Shown here: piece after piece, positions 32,541 through 42,770 of the stretch
Position numbering within the stretch: position 1 is the first letter of the stretch
Layout of the letters: the number at the start of each line of letters is the position of its first letter
DNA from: Allomyces arbusculus
Taxonomy: Eukaryota; Blastocladiomycota; Blastocladiomycetes; Blastocladiales; Blastocladiaceae
Length of the DNA: 64,000 nucleotides
Assembly: GCA_027604705.1 (NCBI GenBank)
Contig: JADHYV010000007.1
Coordinates: 389,005-453,004, forward strand
Direction: 5' to 3'
Translations under genes and position numbers: made by a program
Notes under the pieces: model-generated
Told to the model about the DNA's origin: nothing
Databases searched by the model: none
The model's input: only the letters and a program-made list of their open reading frames with translations

Positions 32541-34037
32541 AGTCGTTAACGTCGGGAGGGGGAGTGATGAAGGTTGGAGGAGGTGGACCGCGTGCGCCGG
32601 TCCGTGGTCGTGCGTCCGGTTGGTTTGCTCGTAGTATTTTTTATGTATCGTTTCCTGGACCATTCCTTAATTTTCGTTGCGGCTTGATTCGTGCCGCCGC
32701 CAGTCCCGCCAAAGGTGAGCATTTTGGAGCGGGAAAAGCTTCGAGGTCCTGCCCCGTCAGTCAGAAAACAGATGAGCGTCAGCCTTCAGAAACGGAGAAA
32801 CGAATCGTCGTCAAGCATCACCGTTCAAGTCAATCGTATCAATCGCGACGCGAGCAAACACGAGCAAAATGGAAGCCACAACCAAGTTGCACTTGGGATT
32901 GGCATTTTATGTGCTTTGGCAAGACTCAGCTCGACTTCCCCTCGAAAATTCGCATCGCCACTCACTCAATGTCAACCGACCCTCCACGATCCGCCACGGC
33001 AATCGAAGTATAGCAACCGTGCTGTGCAGCCTGCCTGCCTTGCTTGAAACACTCTCCACCGAGTTTTAAGTTAGCACACGTGCTGATTGATGAGTCAAAG
33101 ATCTGCGTCCAAGAAGGTGCAGGCGCTACGCAAGTCCACAGCAGCATTTTGCTCACTGGGTGATTACCGGATGTCATGTTACGTTTATTCAAGCGAGCGA
33201 GCCGTAATTGTTGTGAGAATGAGGTTTTCACCGCCACCGCCCGCCTCTCAGTCAGTAACCCTTTTCGCCTGAGAGGCGGGCAGCTGATCAGTGGCAGTGG
33301 GTGATCCATGACAGTGAGGGGCAAGACGAGCGCTATTCTAACAGGACGTCGCAGGATTGCAGCGCGTTGCTGTTCAACTTGATTGACTGCTGTGTGAATT
33401 CAACCGGGCCTACCAGCCGAGCCATGATCCCAAAAAAGGCCATCACCAGCACCGTTCTCCCCTCGGGTCAACAACAGATCCACTTCGTCCGGAAATATAG
33501 GAGGCCAGAGTCGCAGCGGTGGCACTTTTCCCATGGCCGCCAGCACAAATAGCCGACCAGGTCGCTGCGCGCGCGCGGGCCAAAATCTGCACCATAAAGC
33601 CCTGAGTCGGTGCGAAACAGAGACACGGGATCTGTACTGGGCGAAAGCTTCAAATGCCGCCTACGATACCACGATGCAGACCACCTGGGCGGAGTAGTGC
33701 GGACCTCGGTTTGGGAGCGCGAGGGCAAGCTGTGGCATCAGCGGCTTGGCAACAGAGAAAGGAAGCCCTGGCACGTTCTTCTTCATCAACAGATTCCCAC
33801 TTCGTATGCACCTCGGGCCTCGCGCGTTGTGATCCTCGTCTCATTGATCGCTGATGCGCATCGTGCATCTCTCCTTGCTCACGGCGCACTTCTCACGTCC
33901 TGACGCTCGACGAAGCCGTTCCAGCCGTGACAAGAGGTCGTTAATTGCAAGCGCAAATCGACCTGCAAGACGCTCGCCACCGGAAAAATCACGACACTGG
34001 ACGTGCCATCAACTCGGATCCCAGATTGTGACGAACG
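32541..34037. other. Intergenic region, AT-richer
   Basis: Between aconitase and the first kelch-type gene. It looks visibly poorer in GC than the genes. Short open frames have no domain. It contains a 13-bp stem hairpin (33239-33281), and from about 33,580 on it is the 5' part of the segmental duplication. Confidence 0.5.
33239..33281. repeat. Inverted repeat, 13-bp perfect arms
   Basis: GCCCGCCTCTCAG (33239-33251) and its exact reverse complement CTGAGAGGCGGGC (33269-33281) flank a 17-base loop. It could be a hairpin in RNA or a protein-binding site; nothing ties it to a known element. Confidence 0.85.
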
Positions 34038-36240
34038 ATGGCGCACTCTGCCTCGCCAAATCGGTGCCAAGCACGCCGGCCAGCTGTTCCGGCCATGATC
34101 AAGTCGATTGTGCTCCTCGTCCTAGTCGTCCTGGCCGCGCTTGCGCACGCAGCATGGCCGCAGAACATGCAGCGGAAGGCCTTTATCAGCCCGGGTCTCG
34201 CCTACTTGCCCAAGGAAAACAAGACGTTTGTGATTGGCGGGAAGATTCGGATTGGCCCAGGCGCGACCGAGCTGATCCCGGACGTGGCAATTATCGACCT
34301 CAACCAGCTGGTCACGGCTAACAATATCTCGTGCGAGGCCGTCTCGGCCGCACCCTTTTCACTGCCGTTCCCGGCGTACCGGTTTCCCACGTTTGTCGTC
34401 GACAATGGTAACGGTGTCTACGAGGCGTGGCTGTTTGCCATTAGCGACCAAAGCAGCGCGGCACGTGAGATCTGGCGCATCCCGGACTTGCTCAGTCCCA
34501 AGGCTGCAATCGTCGCGTCGCTGCCCGCCAAGGGCAGCGTGCCCGAAATTTATTACCCATGTTGGGCGTCGTCATCGTCACCGAGCCGGCCGAGTGATGC
34601 GGCCGCGTACTTTTTTGGGAACATGTCGGCGGATGGCAAAAGCTTGGCGCTGACGGGCAACGATACGTTGTGGCGGTTTGACAGGGTGTGTACGTTATAC
34701 GTATTTCTCCCGCACGACGAGATTGGCCTTTGGGAGGTCTTGACTCTGTTATTCACGTCGGTATGCATTTCTAGGACGGCATTGCTCCTGTTCCACCAGC
34801 GACAAGCGATAAGCCGTCTAGCCGCGGCTGGGCAGCGATGATGCAGTCTGGCCCGACGGTCATGCTCATTGGCGGAGGGCCCGGGACCGAGATTTGGACG
34901 TTCAACAAAGTCTCGTCCACTTGGCAGCTGGTACGTGTGGCGCTCATCTCCCCCGTGGCGCTCATCTCCCCCCTAAGGTTGATCATCTACATATCGCTGT
35001 CGCTGACCGTCGTCGTACGTGCCACTGACCGACCGCTGATCTGTTCCGCGACTAGCGCGCCAACAAGCTCACTGCAGGCCGTTACGATCTGGCCTCGGTC
35101 CTGTACGAGACGCCCGACCGCAAGCGGCAATACGCGATTGTCGTGGGCGGTGCCTCCACCGCCAAGTTCATAGAATACTTTGACGTGGATGAGCAGAGCA
35201 AGGCACCCGCTTCCGAGGTGATTTCCGGCACTGACGGGCCCGCGTCCATTGCCGGCTCGCAGGCCATGTTCTTGCACGATTCACACCTGTTCCTGGTCGG
35301 CGGGCTCGGCGAGTCAGACGACAGCGCGTCCGGTTTGCTTCTCACGATTGTGCGCGTCAATCCGACAAGCGACGGTTCGGCGCTCTCGTTCACGTACGTG
35401 CCGGCGTATACACCCTACGCGATGCGCATGGCCGCGGCCAATAGCGGCAACAGCAGGAGGGAGGGCGACGCGAAATCGCTGTCTGCGGGCGCGATTGCGG
35501 CCATTGCCTTCGGAGTGGGCGTTGCTGTCCTCCTGGCCGCGGGCGCGTTCGCCTTCATCCGCCACCGTCGGCGCCACAACCGCGGCAAGTCGACCGTGGG
35601 CCGTCAGGGGCGCGAGAGTCCCGTGACGGGTGGGTCGACGCTGAATAACGAGCCGGCCGGGTCGGAGGGCCATTGGCCGAGCAGTCCGGTGTTGCAGCAG
35701 CAGCAGGCCGTGGCGACGCCGTCGACGCCATTCAACTCTGGCCTGACGCTCCTGCTGCCTCCGGCGGAGGCGGAGAACCCACCAATCCAGCTCCAGCGCA
35801 CGGGCGGGTCACTTCACCAGGTGCCGATCGCGGCGCACGACGCGAGCGTGCAGCGCGCTCAGTACTCGAGCCCGTACGTGCTCGCGCAGAGGCATCCGAT
35901 GCAGTTTGCACAGGGCCCGCCGATGCACGCGCCGCAAAGCCCGCCAATGCTCGTGCCGAGTCCGCCCGTTCTCGCACACGGCCAGCGCACAGCTTCGCCG
36001 GGTTTCTCGCAGGAGCAGCGGCCGATTCACTCTACCGCCGGGCCCAACGTGCTCGCGCAAACGCATCCAATGCAGCTTGCGCAGGGCCCGCCGATGCACG
36101 CGCCGCAAAGCCCTCCAATGCTCGCGCCGAGTCCGCCCGTTCTCGCACACGGCCAGCGCACAGCTTCGCCGGGTTTCTCGCAGGAGCAGCGGCCGATTCA
36201 CTTTACCGCCGGGCCCAACCAGCGGAGGGAGAACCAGTAG
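34038..36240 (+). CDS. Kelch-type single-pass membrane protein, copy A
   Basis: Three exons, 34038-34685, 34775-34930 and 35056-36240, 662 residues. A hydrophobic signal segment (IKSIVLLVLVVLAALAHA) follows a 19-residue basic lead that is conserved in copy B (HSAxxNRCQARR), which supports the upstream ATG over the one at 34095. The outer part has kelch-like blades: NKTFVIGGKI...DLNQL, VMLIGGGPGTEIWTFN, YAIVVGGA, HLFLVGGLGES. A membrane span lies at about 414-438, followed by a basic stop-transfer IRHRRRHNRGK. The cytosolic tail is Pro/Gln-rich and contains a 57-residue tandem repeat. It looks like a cell-surface receptor or adhesin with a tail that could bind SH3/WW domains. Ligand and function are unknown. 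Confidence 0.85.
35878..36219 (+). repeat. Two tandem 171-bp coding repeats
   Basis: Units 35878-36048 and 36049-36219 each encode 57 residues starting VLAQ and ending TAGPN. They differ at few positions even in third codon bases, so the duplication is recent or homogenised. Copy B of the gene lacks it. Confidence 0.9.
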
Positions 36241-37868
36241 GCCGAGGATATCATGGTCGAGTTTGTGTTGATACCTAATTGGATGGTTTCGCCTTGCACA
36301 GCGCAAGGCCTCGCATACCGTTTCCATCCCCTTGATTCTTTCTCAATCTCGTGCATTTCTGTATCAAAGAAATCATTTTGTACTTTGTTGGTCGTGCTTG
36401 GCTTGTGTTCGTTTGTGCTTGGTGCACAGAGTGGTCCAGCCCACGCTTGAGTTCGTGTTCATACTTTAGCTAGCTTCGTCGCTCATACTCACCTCAAGAG
36501 AATAGCAGCAACAATTGGCCTGGTGGATCTGATCAATAACCGCTTTCGAGCATACCGACTCCCCTACGCGTCGCCATATACCACCCTCACTGCATCCGCG
36601 TCAGCCCCGCCGCTGCCAGCAGACCACAACGGCACACGGGCCCACCCGCTGCCAGCGCGACATCGACCACCGGGTACCCTCCCTGTCCAACGACCTGTAT
36701 GACCAGCTCGTTCCGCGACAATAGTTCGGCAAGTGGTACGCGCCCGCGAACGCCGCCAACTGCACGCGGATTTCAGTGGCCATGTCGTCGCCATTATGCG
36801 CTTTGGTTGGCTTGCTCGGAGGTCGTTTCCTTCACCTCTTCTTTTCTTTCTCGACGTCAATCATGTCAGGTGAGGGGTGTGGAACGCCAACCGCGTCGAG
36901 CTCTCGGCCCCCCCTCAGTCAGAAGGGTTCATCTCTCGCGGAGCACGACATGAAGGCACACTTGTGGGGTCGGCCTGAGCAAAATGGTAACACGAAGCGA
37001 ACTATTGTCATAATTTGGCAGCTCAAGTTCCCTGCAAGAAGCCCACATCTCCTGCCAACTCATGAGCTGACGCACCACGACTTGCCCTGCACTCGAAAGA
37101 TAACTTGCTGTGCAATTTCCTTGAACCTTCTCCACTGCATTTTGAATTGGAATACGTAGTGGTTGTGAATCGAGCCCGACCTGAGCCGATGTCAAGAAAT
37201 CCGCGGCCGCCACGCATTTGCTCCAGCAAGAGCTCACTGCGCGACAGCGAGCAATGCCGCGTTCATCCAACTGAGCGAGCCCGGCAGTAATCACTGTTTG
37301 ACCACGGTTTTTATGGGCGCTGTCCTCACCTCGATTTGCCGCCCAACTCCGTCCGCCTGGGAAGCGCGAGTATAAGCGGCAGTGGTCCAATCCATAGCCA
37401 CCAACGCAAACGGGCGAGGCGTCAGGACAAACGTTGTATTGAAGGGTTGTCACGCAAGCACTGAGGTGGGCCGAAGTCATGGAATGACTCACTGGGTCGG
37501 TGTGAAACAGACACACGGGATCTTGGCTGGGTGAAGGGGCTTCAAGTGCGTGCCACGTTGATTGGTGGAGTTCCGGCGTCACTTGGTTCGAGGGCCCGAG
37601 GGCAAACCGTGCCGCCAGCGGTTTGGGGCAAAAGGAAGGCCTTGTGCACGTTCTCTCGAAGAGGATCATTTTCTTGCACCTCACAATCCCTTCTCGCCCC
37701 CTTCGCTGGTGTGCATCCTCCCACTTTGCTCGTGGCGCACTTCTGGCATCTGCCACTCGACGAAGCTGGACCAGGTCGACGTTGATCACAAGCGCAAGCC
37801 GAACCGCAAGAGGCCTACCGGAAAAATACCCACGACGCCGCCGTCATCGAGGATCTTAACTTGTGACG
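36241..37868. other. Intergenic region between duplicated genes
   Basis: It contains the 3' flank of kelch copy A, the G6PDH-like fragment (36,573-36,805), about 680 bases without match to the other copy, and from about 37,485 the 5' flank of copy B. It is comparatively AT-rich. No intact gene. Confidence 0.5.
36573..36805 (-). pseudogene. Fragment of G6PDH C-domain gene (duplicate remnant)
   Basis: On the minus strand, TEIRVQLAAFAGAYHLP and following bases match the intact gene at 40,402-41,473 (TEIRVQLAAVAGAHRLF), and the DNA aligns with about 40,540-40,765. Only this C-terminal piece is present; the reading frame is broken soon after the shared segment and the rest of the gene is missing. 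Confidence 0.8.
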
Positions 37869-40029
37869 ATGGTGCAGCATTCTGCCTTGGCGAACCGGTG
37901 CCAAGCGCGCCGACTGACCACGCCGGCCTTGATCAAGCGCATCGCCCTTCTCGTCCTGGTCGCCTTGGTCGCACTTGCTCAAGCAGAATGGCCGCAAAAC
38001 ATGCAGCGCAAAGCCTTCACGAATCCGGGTCTCGCCTACTTGCCCAAGGAAAACAAGACGTTTGTGTTTGGCGGCAAGATCCGCATTCGCAAGGGCGTCG
38101 CCGAGCTGATTTCAGACGTGGCGATCATCGACCTGAACCAACTTGTTACGGCCAACAATATTTCGTGCGAGGCCGTCTCGGCCGCACCCTTTTCGCTGCT
38201 CTTTCCAGCGTACCGGCTGCCGACGTTTGTTGTTGATAATGGCAACGGCGTCTACGAAGCGTGGCTCTTCGCCATGGGCGACCAAAACAACACTGCGCGC
38301 GCCATTTGGCGTGTTCCAGACTTGCTGAGTCCCAAGGCCGCACTTGTCTCGTCGCCGCCAAACAAGGGCGCCGTACCCGAGATTTATTTCCCGAGTTGGA
38401 CCTCGGCGTCGACGCCGAGCCGACCGAACGAGGCGGCCACGTACTTTTTCGGGAACACGTCGGCAGATGGGAATGGGCCGGCGTTGGCCGGGAACGACAC
38501 GTTGTGGAAATTTGACAAGGTATGTACGCATTCTGCTCGTATATCATGCATCTACAGCTTTTTTTTTCGGCCATTCACGTTGAACCAACCCCTTCTCTCC
38601 TAGGATGGTATTTCGGCCGTCAATCCGGCGACAAGCAGCAAGCCATCCGGCCGTGGCTGGGCGACGATGCTCCAGTATGGCCCGACGGTCCTGCTCATTG
38701 GCGGGGGGCCCGGTACCGATATCTGGACGTTCAACACGATTGCGTCCACCTGGGGGCAGGTGCGCGCCGCTTGCCCACTTCTTCCGACAATCCCACATGC
38801 CGCTGACCCCACCGCTCTGTTTCGCTATATAGCGCGCCACCAACCTCGCTGCCGCCCGGTACGACGTGTCGTCGGTCCTGTACGAGACGCCTGACCGCAA
38901 GCGGCGGTACGCGATTGTCGTAGGCGGTGCACAGTCGGTCGAGTACTTTGACGTGGACGCGCCCGGCAAGGAACCCGTCGCGGAAGTTATTGCCGGTAAC
39001 GACGGCCCGTCGATGATTTCCGGGTCGTTTGCTATGTTCCTGCACGACTCGCACCTGTTCCTGGTCGGCGGGCTCGGCAAGTCCGGCGATAGCCAGTCGA
39101 GCCTGCTGCTCACGATTGTGCGCGTCAATTCGACAAGCGACGGATCAGCTCTCTCGTTCACGTACGTGCCAAGCTACATGCCCTACGCGATGCGCATGGC
39201 CGCTGCAGCCAACAATGCCACTGGAACCAACGCGCGGGACAAGGACGGCGGCGAGTCGCGGCCGCTCACCATGGGCGAGATCGCGGGCGTCGCCGTCGGG
39301 TCCGCCGCGGGTGTTGTCCTGATTGCCGTGGGCGCGTTCGTCTTCATCCGGCACCGCCGCCGCCAAAAGAACCGTGGCAAGTCGACAATGGGCCGATTGG
39401 AGCGCGAGAGTCTCGTGACGGGTGGGTCGACCCTGTTCGATCCGACAGGGTCCGAGGTCGGTTGGCAGCACAGTCCGGTGCAGCAGCAGCAGCCGGCCGT
39501 GACGACGCCGACGCCGTTCAGTTGGGGCCGGAGCCTGTTGCTGCCGCCGGCCGAGGCGCAGAGCCCGCCGATGCAGCTGCAACTCACGGGCGCGTCGCAG
39601 AGCCAGATGCCGACCAATGCGAACGACGCAAACGTGCAGGGCGCGCAGTTCTCGAACCCGCAAGTGCTTGCGCAGTCGCATCCTGCAATGTTTGCGCAGG
39701 GCCAACCGATGTTCGCGCAGAGTCAGCCGATGCTCGCGCAGGGCCAGCCGATGTTTGCTCAGTCGCAGCCGATGTTTGCTCAGTCGCAGCCGATGCTCGC
39801 ACACAGCTCGCCTATGATCGCACAAGGTCCGCCTATGCTCGCACACGGTCCGCCGATGCTCGCGCAAAGCAGCCAACCGATGCTCGTGCAGAGCCAGTCA
39901 ACATTCGCGCAGGGCCCGTCCGTTCTCGCGCACGGGCCGCCTGCGGCCGTGACCGGTTTGTCGCAGGAGCAGCGGGCGAGTGTCTCCACCGCCGGGCCCG
40001 ACCAGCGCAAGGAAGCTCAGCAGGGGTGA
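37869..40029 (+). CDS. Kelch-type single-pass membrane protein, copy B
   Basis: Three exons, 37869-38519, 38604-38759 and 38833-40029, 667 residues, with introns at the same places and phases as copy A. The ATG at 37869 is the only one before the signal segment (IKRIALLVLVALVALAQA), and the basic lead matches copy A. Outer blades are well kept (KTFVFGGKI, LLIGGGPGTDIWTFN, YAIVVGGA, HLFLVGGLGKS). The membrane span is at about 418-440, followed by IRHRRRQKNRGK. The cytosolic tail differs from copy A: it has a run of short units of type PMxAQ(S/G)Q and PMLAHGPP, about 12 in a row. The tails have therefore diverged faster than the outer parts. Function unknown. Confidence 0.85.
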
Positions 40030-40401
40030 AGTGATCATGGTCGCGCTCGTTTTTGATCTTGTGATCTTGTATGATTTTTCGCATTGCACAACGCCCTCGC
40101 ATCCGTCCTCATGCCGTTCAGTCCGTCGCTACTCCGTTCATTTCTTTTTCGAGGAAATCAATTTTGTTGGTCGTGCTTTGATGTGTTCGCTTGTGCTCGA
40201 AATATAAAATAGACGGCAGTTCAGCACGTAGCTCACACATTTTGCAAGCTAATCACTCATCCTTTTGCATGTCACTCATCCTTTTGCATGCTCTGTTGCC
40301 CAGACATAACGAGCACCAACACCAGATTGCGGATCAATAAACAACTTCATCAATAAATAACCCCCACTCTCGCGCGACCCCGACGCGTCGCGCAACGAGA
40401 T
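40030..40401. other. Convergent intergenic region
   Basis: 3' space between kelch copy B and the minus G6PDH-like gene. It has two AATAAA signals (40336, 40352) and a tandem repeat of about 19 bases (cactcatccttttgcatg, from 40,256). Confidence 0.6.
40336..40341 (+). terminator. Poly(A) signal of kelch copy B
   Basis: AATAAA 307 bases after the stop codon, followed by a second AATAAA at 40352. Confidence 0.4.
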
Positions 40402-41473
40402 CTACGCGTCAGTCCGCGTATCCACGACCCCATGCCGCACCAACAGCGCGCGCACCGCACTTGCCCCATCCGCCACGCCCTCATCCACCTGCTGCTCCAT
40501 CACCGCGCCGACGAGCTTCCGCGCCGCATCCCCCAACTTGACATCCCCACAGACCACCTTCTCCGCATCCGCATCGGCCCCCGTCCCCGGCGGCAGGTCA
40601 CAATGGCACGCGGGCCCACCCGCCGTCAACGCAACATGGACCACCGGGTACCCGCCCTGGCCGGCGACGCGCACGACCAACTCGTTTCGCGGGGGCGGTT
40701 CCGCAAACAGTCGGTGCGCGCCCGCGACCGCGGCCAGCTGGACGCGGATTTCAGTCACCACGTCGTCGCCCGAATGTGCTTCGAGAACGAGCGGCACGCC
40801 CGCCCACCGGTCATTATCGATCCGGACGACACACGCACTGGCTTCGGCGTCCCCGACAGCGTCATCGACCACCGCGCCGCGTAGCGCCTTGGCGCATTCG
40901 GCGCGCACGTCGTCGGAACGCAGGGTCACGGGCGTGTCCATGGCAAGGACCGCGAGGAGTGGGACGAGCCGAGACTCGAGTGTCGTCTGTGCGGGTGGGG
41001 GGCAGGTGGCGGAGACGTGGATCGCGGCAATGCAGGTGCGGTCCCAGACGCGTGCGAGTAAGGGGTTCGCAAACCGCAGCGCGAGTAAAGTCGAGACAAG
41101 ATCCGTGTTTTGGGTCGACGCGATGGGTGGAGCAAAGACGAGTGGGGTCCATTGCGCGTCGGTCGAGCTGTCGTCGGTCGCGGAACTCGACGGGTGCGAG
41201 CTCGGCGCGGCGGCAGCGGCGGCGGGCGGGGGGAGGGCGTGCACATCGGATGCGGCCGCGTGCGTCCTGGAGCCATGGCTGTTGTGGGATGCAGACAGGT
41301 CGAAGTCGTGTCAGTCGTGGTGGCTCTCGTCAGTGGAGCCGACTCGAGGATACATACGGCGGTAATGACGGCGGCGCGGCCCACAAACGCTGCCACGCGC
41401 TCCACAGACGGCTCTTGCGGCGCGGCCGTGCCGGCAGCGGCGGTGGGGTTGCATGGTGTGCATCGGTCGTCAT
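40402..41473 (-). CDS. G6PDH C-terminal-domain-only protein
   Basis: Two exons on the minus strand, 41473-41358 and 41278-40402, 330 residues. The intron (GTATGT...ACAG, 79 nt) joins in phase 2; the second exon alone has no ATG start. From about residue 105 it matches the C-terminal domain of glucose-6-phosphate dehydrogenase in order: LRFANPLLARVWDR (family LRFANxxFxPLWNR), LLAVLAMDTPVTLRSDDVR, IDNDRWAGVPLVL, EIRVQLAAVAGAHRLF and PRNELVVRV. The N-terminal Rossmann fold with the NADP site and the RIDHYLGK catalytic motif are absent; instead there are about 100 Ala/Pro/Ser-rich residues. It is therefore unlikely to oxidise glucose-6-phosphate. A binding or regulatory role is possible. A remnant of a second copy lies at 36,573. 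Confidence 0.85.
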
Positions 41474-41931
41474 GGTGTCGAGATCGGGCTGCTGATGGCC
41501 TAGCTGTTGCTGATAGCTTGGGGTTGCAGCCGGGCGCCTTCAAGCCGAGGGAGACAATCGCGACGCTGCAAAAGTCGGAGGGAGAGAGGGAGCGCGCGCT
41601 GACGGTGCCCCATCTCGTCCTGCAGGCGCTTGTGGTTTATGATGGCCGGACGACGGCAAAGCGGTCGAACGCGTCGGGATGGCGTCGGGTCGTCAGCACC
41701 CGCTTTGGCGCGCTGACACATGCCGACCTCATGGTCGACAAGAACGCGGTTCCCGCCGCCACGCCGCCACCGTCGCGTGGGCTGTTTTGCGGGGGGTTGA
41801 TGAGAGTTGATGAGGCGGGACGCCAGGCGGCCATGACCTCATGGACGCGGATCATGGTCCGCTGGCAAAACAAAAGCCGGGACGGCTTGCCGACGTCGTG
41901 TATTGTTTGGTTGCGACAAGATCGATCACCC
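41474..41931. promoter_or_regulatory. Divergent promoter region G6PDH-like/ATG10
   Basis: 458 bases between two divergent start codons; it must hold both promoters. No TATA box or repeat stands out. The plus frame of ATG10 stays open through it, but without family similarity. Confidence 0.45.
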
Positions 41932-42714
41932 ATGACGACTGCCATGACAAGCACAGTGATTACCGCGGCCGAGTACGCCGCGGCCGCGCGCCGGGTCGCC
42001 GGGCTGACACGAGACATTGACGGTGCCAGCAGCACCGTGTGGACGCTACACGATGCCGACGCGACGCGGCCGGACCGGGTGTATTTGTCGGCGCGTCGCG
42101 TGTTGCCAGCATCTCCGTCGTCTGCAAACGTGACCGCCGCGCTGGAATGCGTGGACGACGATTCACCTGTCAAGACCGACGACGAGGTGGATGCCAACAA
42201 CCATGAACCCGTACCAGCGTCGTCGTGGCTGCAGTGGGAAATCCACGTCGTCTACCACGCGACCTACGCGTGCCCGGCGCTCTATTTCCGCGGCAGTGCG
42301 CTCGACGGACGTGTTCTCGACGAAACCGCGGCGGTACAGGCGCTTGAGCACATGCGCGCGACGTCGCACATGGCCGCGCCCGTGTCGACCGCAATGGGCC
42401 CGTTTGCGTCGGCAGTGGCAGCGGGGGTACGCTTTCTTCCGCCAGGATCATGAATTGGATTGGTTGAATCCTGACGAGGTCTCTCTCTCGTGTCGCGCCC
42501 ACAGCTGCACCCGGTCCTCGGCACGCCCTTCCTGTACCTGCACCCGTGCCAGACGCACGCCTTGCTCGCTTCCATCGCTGCTAGCGCACCCGGCACCCCG
42601 TCGCGATTCACTGCACGGGCCCTCCTCGCCTGGCTCAGCGCCGTCGGCTCTGTCTTTGGCGGCCTCGTCTCGACCGCGCAATGGACGGCCGTGGCGGCCG
42701 GCAACGACAACTAA
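41932..42714 (+). CDS. ATG10: Ubiquitin-like-conjugating enzyme ATG10
   Basis: Two exons, 41932-42426 and 42505-42714, 234 residues. ATG10 is the E2-like enzyme that joins ATG12 to ATG5 in autophagosome formation. Seen: LQWEIHVVYHATYACPALYFRG (family core is longer; key residues W, Y, P, Y, F), then HPVLGTPF and the active site LHPCQT with Cys180, and near the end ARALLAWLSAVGSVFGGL, matching the family's YxxxWLSxVGPxVGL. The join at GGG/CTG is in phase 0 with donor GTACGC. The frame is open far upstream, so the start is a choice: 41932 gives an N-terminus of usual length. Its stop lies 56 bases from the stop of the opposite PP6 gene. Confidence 0.85.
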
Positions 42715-42742
42715 GAATATAAAAAAACCACCTGTCTCGTGC

Positions 42743-42748
42743 AATAAA
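42743..42748 (+). terminator. Poly(A) signal of ATG10
   Basis: AATAAA 28 bases after the ATG10 stop and 23 bases before the stop of the convergent PP6 gene. Cleavage 10-30 bases later would put the transcript end at or inside the PP6 coding region. Confidence 0.45.
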
Positions 42749-42770
42749 TCTGCCATGACCCCCCGTCCAA

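Larger units (their letters stand above)
33580..36805. repeat. Segmental duplication, copy A
   Basis: About 3.2 kb, diverged but collinear with 37,485-40,765: 5' flank (shared blocks such as the 'acacgggatct' and 'ccggaaaaat' stretches), the whole kelch-type gene with identical intron positions, its 3' flank ('ttgttggtcgtgctt' in both) and part of the adjacent G6PDH-like gene. Limits are approximate. Confidence 0.85.
37485..40765. repeat. Segmental duplication, copy B
   Basis: Partner of 33,580-36,805. This copy retains the complete downstream G6PDH-like gene, so it is probably nearer the original arrangement. Limits are approximate. Confidence 0.85.

Noticed and set aside
30291-32663. A 790-codon open frame on the minus strand across aconitase
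   Set aside because: It mirrors the third-position GC of the aconitase exons and has an Arg/Val/Leu-rich shadow composition with no domain; aconitase on the plus strand is certain.
34095-34097. Internal ATG as start of kelch copy A
   Set aside because: Copy B has Leu at the matching position and shares the preceding basic residues, so translation most likely starts at the upstream ATG in both.
41110-41931. In-frame upstream extension of ATG10
   Set aside because: The open frame continues upstream but overlaps the G6PDH-like gene on the other strand and has no similarity to ATG10 N-termini.
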